Below, piece after piece: positions 6,657 through 7,029 of a stretch of DNA of 7,029 nucleotides; position 1 is the stretch's first letter, and every line of letters starts with the position of its first letter. The translations under genes and the position numbers were made by a program. Source of the stretch: Pseudomonadota bacterium (lineage in GTDB: Bacteria > Pseudomonadota > Gammaproteobacteria > Steroidobacterales > Steroidobacteraceae); the NCBI GenBank assembly GCA_021850555.1, contig JAJZLX010000642.1:1-7029 (forward strand). The letters are read 5' to 3'. The notes below the pieces were generated by a model. That model saw only the letters and a list, made by a program, of their open reading frames with translations, did not search any database and was not told the origin of the DNA.

Positions 6657-6678
6657 TCCCGCTGACTGGCGATAAAAT
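6648..6678 (+). promoter_or_regulatory. Candidate sigma-70 promoter upstream of the 39-residue frame
   Basis: TTGGCT (6648-6653) and GATAAA (6671-6676), or the overlapping TAAAAT (6673-6678), are separated by 17-19 bases. The AT-rich -10 stands out in this GC-rich DNA. The spacer holds an inverted repeat, CAGTC (6654-6658) and GACTG (6664-6668), which is a possible operator. This would drive the small frame at 6735. It is a sequence match only. Confidence 0.4.
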
Positions 6679-6704
6679 ACCATTCACCCGCTGGCCAAGG
6701 GCTT

Positions 6705-6720
6705 CACCGATAGGCCGGTG
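6705..6720 (+). repeat. Short hairpin just upstream of the 39-residue frame
   Basis: CACCG (6705-6709) and CGGTG (6716-6720) can form a 5-base stem with a 6-base loop. It ends 14 bases before ATG 6735, close enough to affect ribosome access. The stem is short, so it could be chance. Confidence 0.25.
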
Positions 6721-6734
6721 CGAGAGAGCACATC

Positions 6735-6854
6735 ATGAGCACCCAGACTGGGCTAGAACTTGCTGCGCTGATCCTCATTGTAGGGGCCGCAAGCCTGGCC
6801 CTGATCGCAAGGATTCTGTACAAACACGGTTGCCACGGCACAGTCCGCCGCTGA
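6735..6854 (+). CDS. Possible 39-residue single-span membrane protein
   Basis: ATG 6735 to TGA 6852-6854 encodes 39 residues. A hydrophobic helix runs from about residue 7 to 25 (LELAALILIVGAASLALIA), flanked by a short polar N-terminus and a basic tail (R26, K30, then TVRR), which predicts the C-terminus in the cytoplasm. A purine stretch, GAGAGAG (6722-6728), is a weak ribosome site six bases upstream, and a candidate promoter lies at 6648-6678. The layout of hydrophobic core then basic end is what a real small membrane protein would show, but the frame is short enough to be chance. No family is recognised. Confidence 0.5.
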   Translation: MSTQTGLELAALILIVGAASLALIARILYKHGCHGTVRR

Positions 6855-6867
6855 GCACACGGGAAAG

Positions 6868-7029
6868 CTACGTGTTTGCTTTGGCGCGATTGCGCTCGAC
6901 GGCCTGCAGCACCTGCAGAGCCTCCTGGCCTTTCCACGTCAGGCACAGGAAGACGGGTTTGCCGAGTCTGTCGCGCTCGCGATAGAGAATGTCGCGCAGC
7001 TCGAGCATCCGCAGCGCATCGCGCTTCTC
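6868..7029 (-). CDS. C-terminal part of a convergent gene, possibly winged-helix-like (5' end outside window)
   Basis: Reading the reverse strand from the window edge, a frame of 53 residues ends at TAG (complement of 6868-6870). It is highly charged and helical (ALRMLELRDILYRERDRL), followed by a likely beta-turn segment FLCLTWKGQEALQVL and a basic end. The LTWKGQEAL stretch resembles the C-terminal hairpin and helix of small winged-helix proteins such as DUF2513 (LTWKGHEFL-like). This is a resemblance and not a firm call. It converges with the 39-residue frame with a 13-base gap. Its opposite orientation marks the edge of the tra transcription unit. Confidence 0.6.
   Translation of the reverse strand, partial: EKRDALRMLELRDILYRERDRLGKPVFLCLTWKGQEALQVLQAVERNRAKANT

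Noticed and set aside
6857..6875. ACACG/CGTGT inverted repeat between the convergent genes as a bidirectional terminator
   Set aside because: The stem is 5 bases with a 9-base loop, and the right arm and loop extend into the end of the - strand gene with no proper T-run; not enough to call.

Overview
This window is an internal piece of a conjugative DNA-transfer (tra) cluster of the F type, as carried by integrative and conjugative elements or conjugative plasmids. The DNA is GC-rich, with strong third-position G/C bias and long antisense open frames as a by-product. The families present (TraU, TrbC, TraN, a TraD-type coupling ATPase) and the AGGAG-like ribosome sites point to a Proteobacterium. 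I cannot place it at genus level from sequence alone.

Layout on the + strand: a 5'-truncated traU (2-841) is joined to trbC (841-1683) by a shared base, TGATG. A 185-base gap follows, holding two copies of a GC hairpin repeat and an almost pure purine tract with duplicated start codons. Next comes a large Cys-rich traN (about 1869-4379). A traD-like coupling ATPase follows two bases later (4382-6088), then an overlapping gene for a 106-residue membrane protein (6081-6401), then a 68-residue zinc-finger protein (6412-6618) whose N-terminus carries the TraR/DksA-type acidic motif. After a 116-base gap with inverted repeats and a candidate promoter there is a possible 39-residue single-span membrane protein (6735-6854). 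The window ends with the C-terminal part of an unrelated convergent gene on the - strand (6868-7029).

How the genes work together: TraU and TrbC are periplasmic pilus-assembly proteins, TraN is the outer-membrane mating-pair stabilisation protein that contacts the recipient, and the TraD-like ATPase brings the relaxase-DNA complex to the channel. The order traU-trbC-traN matches the F plasmid. The placement of traD directly after traN, followed by two small genes, does not, and there is no trbB, traF, traH or traG in the visible downstream part.

The most unusual parts are the traN leader (repeated hairpin, tandem start/ribosome-site units, possible coupled leader peptide), the long traN with a PKD-like C-terminus, and the small TraR-like protein with a compact non-DksA zinc finger. 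I see no insertion sequence, tRNA, rRNA, CRISPR array or attachment site.
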